From Deltaproteobacteria bacterium (GTDB taxonomy: Bacteria > Bdellovibrionota_B > Oligoflexia > Oligoflexales > Bog-1112): a DNA stretch of 62,678 nt. The position numbers were made by a program, and so were the translations under genes. Positions 62,331 to 62,678 of this stretch are shown here, piece after piece (the first letter of the stretch is position 1; every line of letters begins with the position of its first letter). The notes under the pieces were generated by a model. That model was not told where the DNA came from. It saw nothing but the letters and a program-made list of their open reading frames with translations, and did not search any database. The DNA lies in the NCBI GenBank assembly GCA_020635195.1, contig JACKAG010000012.1, forward strand, positions 1-62,678, read 5' to 3'.

Positions 62331-62678
62331 TCAGGAGGCAGCACAAGATGGGGGGGGACTGGAGGCAGTCGATGCAAGAGTTGCTGACTGCTGACGGAAA
62401 GCCGTCTCTGTGGCAAAACCACAGAGAGAACAGTAATTCCAGTCAATTTCAATATGCGTTTTGCAGTTAAGGCAGGAATGATCTGTAATAATTTCGTTTC
62501 CCTGTTCATAAAAGTGTTCAAAGTAAAGGATCTGGGAAATCAGAATCATGACAGGAATTGTGGTCATAATCTGTTTGGTCATAAAAATCACAGAATCTTC
62601 TACATAGGCGGTATATGCCAGGATGGCAAATCCGGTTGCCAGACAGACGTGATAAGAAAGCGAGAGATCTGTGACTTC
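62331..62678 (-). CDS. Partial membrane protein with C-terminal zinc ribbon
   Basis: The reading frame is open to the edge of the window, so the N terminus is missing; at least 115 residues remain. Two hydrophobic segments (YHVCLATGFAILAYTAYV and IMTTIPVMILISQILYF) are followed by CLNCKTHIEIDWNYCSLCG, a four-Cys zinc-ribbon of the CxxC-x10-CxxC type, and a Ser/Ala/Pro-rich tail. Zinc-ribbon membrane proteins of this kind are common but poorly characterised. It is transcribed in the same direction as the peptide-binding gene, 45 bases before it. Confidence 0.65.
   Translation of the reverse strand, partial: EVTDLSLSYHVCLATGFAILAYTAYVEDSVIFMTKQIMTTIPVMILISQILYFEHFYEQGNEIITDHSCLNCKTHIEIDWNYCSLCGFATETAFRQQSATLASTASSPPPSCAAS

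Overview
The window is about 62.7 kb from a Gram-negative bacterium of moderate GC. The evidence for Gram-negative is several lipoprotein signal peptides, two TolC-like outer-membrane proteins, an RND pump, predicted beta-barrels and HflK/HflC. A TIGR02147-like regulator overlapping a diguanylate cyclase, degenerate receiver/TPR signalling proteins, FG-GAP lipoproteins and a cytolysin in a Gram-negative background point tentatively to a predatory or host-associated lineage such as Bdellovibrionota/Oligoflexia. That placement is inference only; no rRNA or ribosomal protein gene is present to test it. I saw no tRNA, rRNA, CRISPR array, transposase or phage gene.

Layout. 0-3.2 kb: a secreted ankyrin protein, an XRE regulator, an orphan Vsr mismatch endonuclease and GalE. 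3.2-7.5 kb: an effector-like group made of a secreted tyrosine phosphatase, a TolC-like protein and a lipoprotein related to cholesterol-dependent cytolysins (CDCs). 7.8-9.9 kb: an M3 oligopeptidase. 10.3-14.9 kb: two soluble hybrid histidine kinases flanking a cyclic-nucleotide-binding regulator. 15-16.4 kb: a doubly anchored secreted protein. 16.6-18.4 kb: a fabG-fabH pair. 18.7-21.4 kb: a translationally coupled pair of pseudo-receiver/TPR proteins. 21.6-24.8 kb: a 1060-residue FG-GAP propeller lipoprotein. 25.3-37.1 kb: a nine-gene, mostly overlapping operon for divalent-metal efflux. 37.1-48.2 kb: NhaC antiporter, a beta-barrel, a CheZ-like pair, an HTH/GGDEF pair, small envelope proteins and HflKC. 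48.3-53.9 kb: a minus-strand run of housekeeping genes (fabH, HDOD, trmH, coiled coil, yebC, AMP nucleosidase). 54-62.7 kb: a phospholipase-B-like SGNH hydrolase, a radical SAM protein, two more secreted ankyrin proteins, a lipoprotein with a structured leader, a peptide-binding protein and the end of a zinc-ribbon membrane protein.

The most novel-looking system is the 25.3-37.1 kb operon. It encodes a CzcA-type pump with the D402/D408/E415 proton-relay residues, a TolC-like protein, and two periplasmic adaptors that both lack the alpha-helical hairpin and carry His/Asp-rich segments. With them are three secreted proteins built from eleven copies in total of an unrecognised ~110-residue domain, plus a Cys-rich small protein and a predicted barrel. 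The tight gene overlaps suggest the repeat proteins work with the pump, perhaps as a periplasmic metal buffer or a scaffold. That role is inference.

Other notable items are the CDC-like lipoprotein without the undecapeptide, palindromes in several promoter regions, ankyrin genes growing by segmental duplication, and a leader with two competing hairpins.
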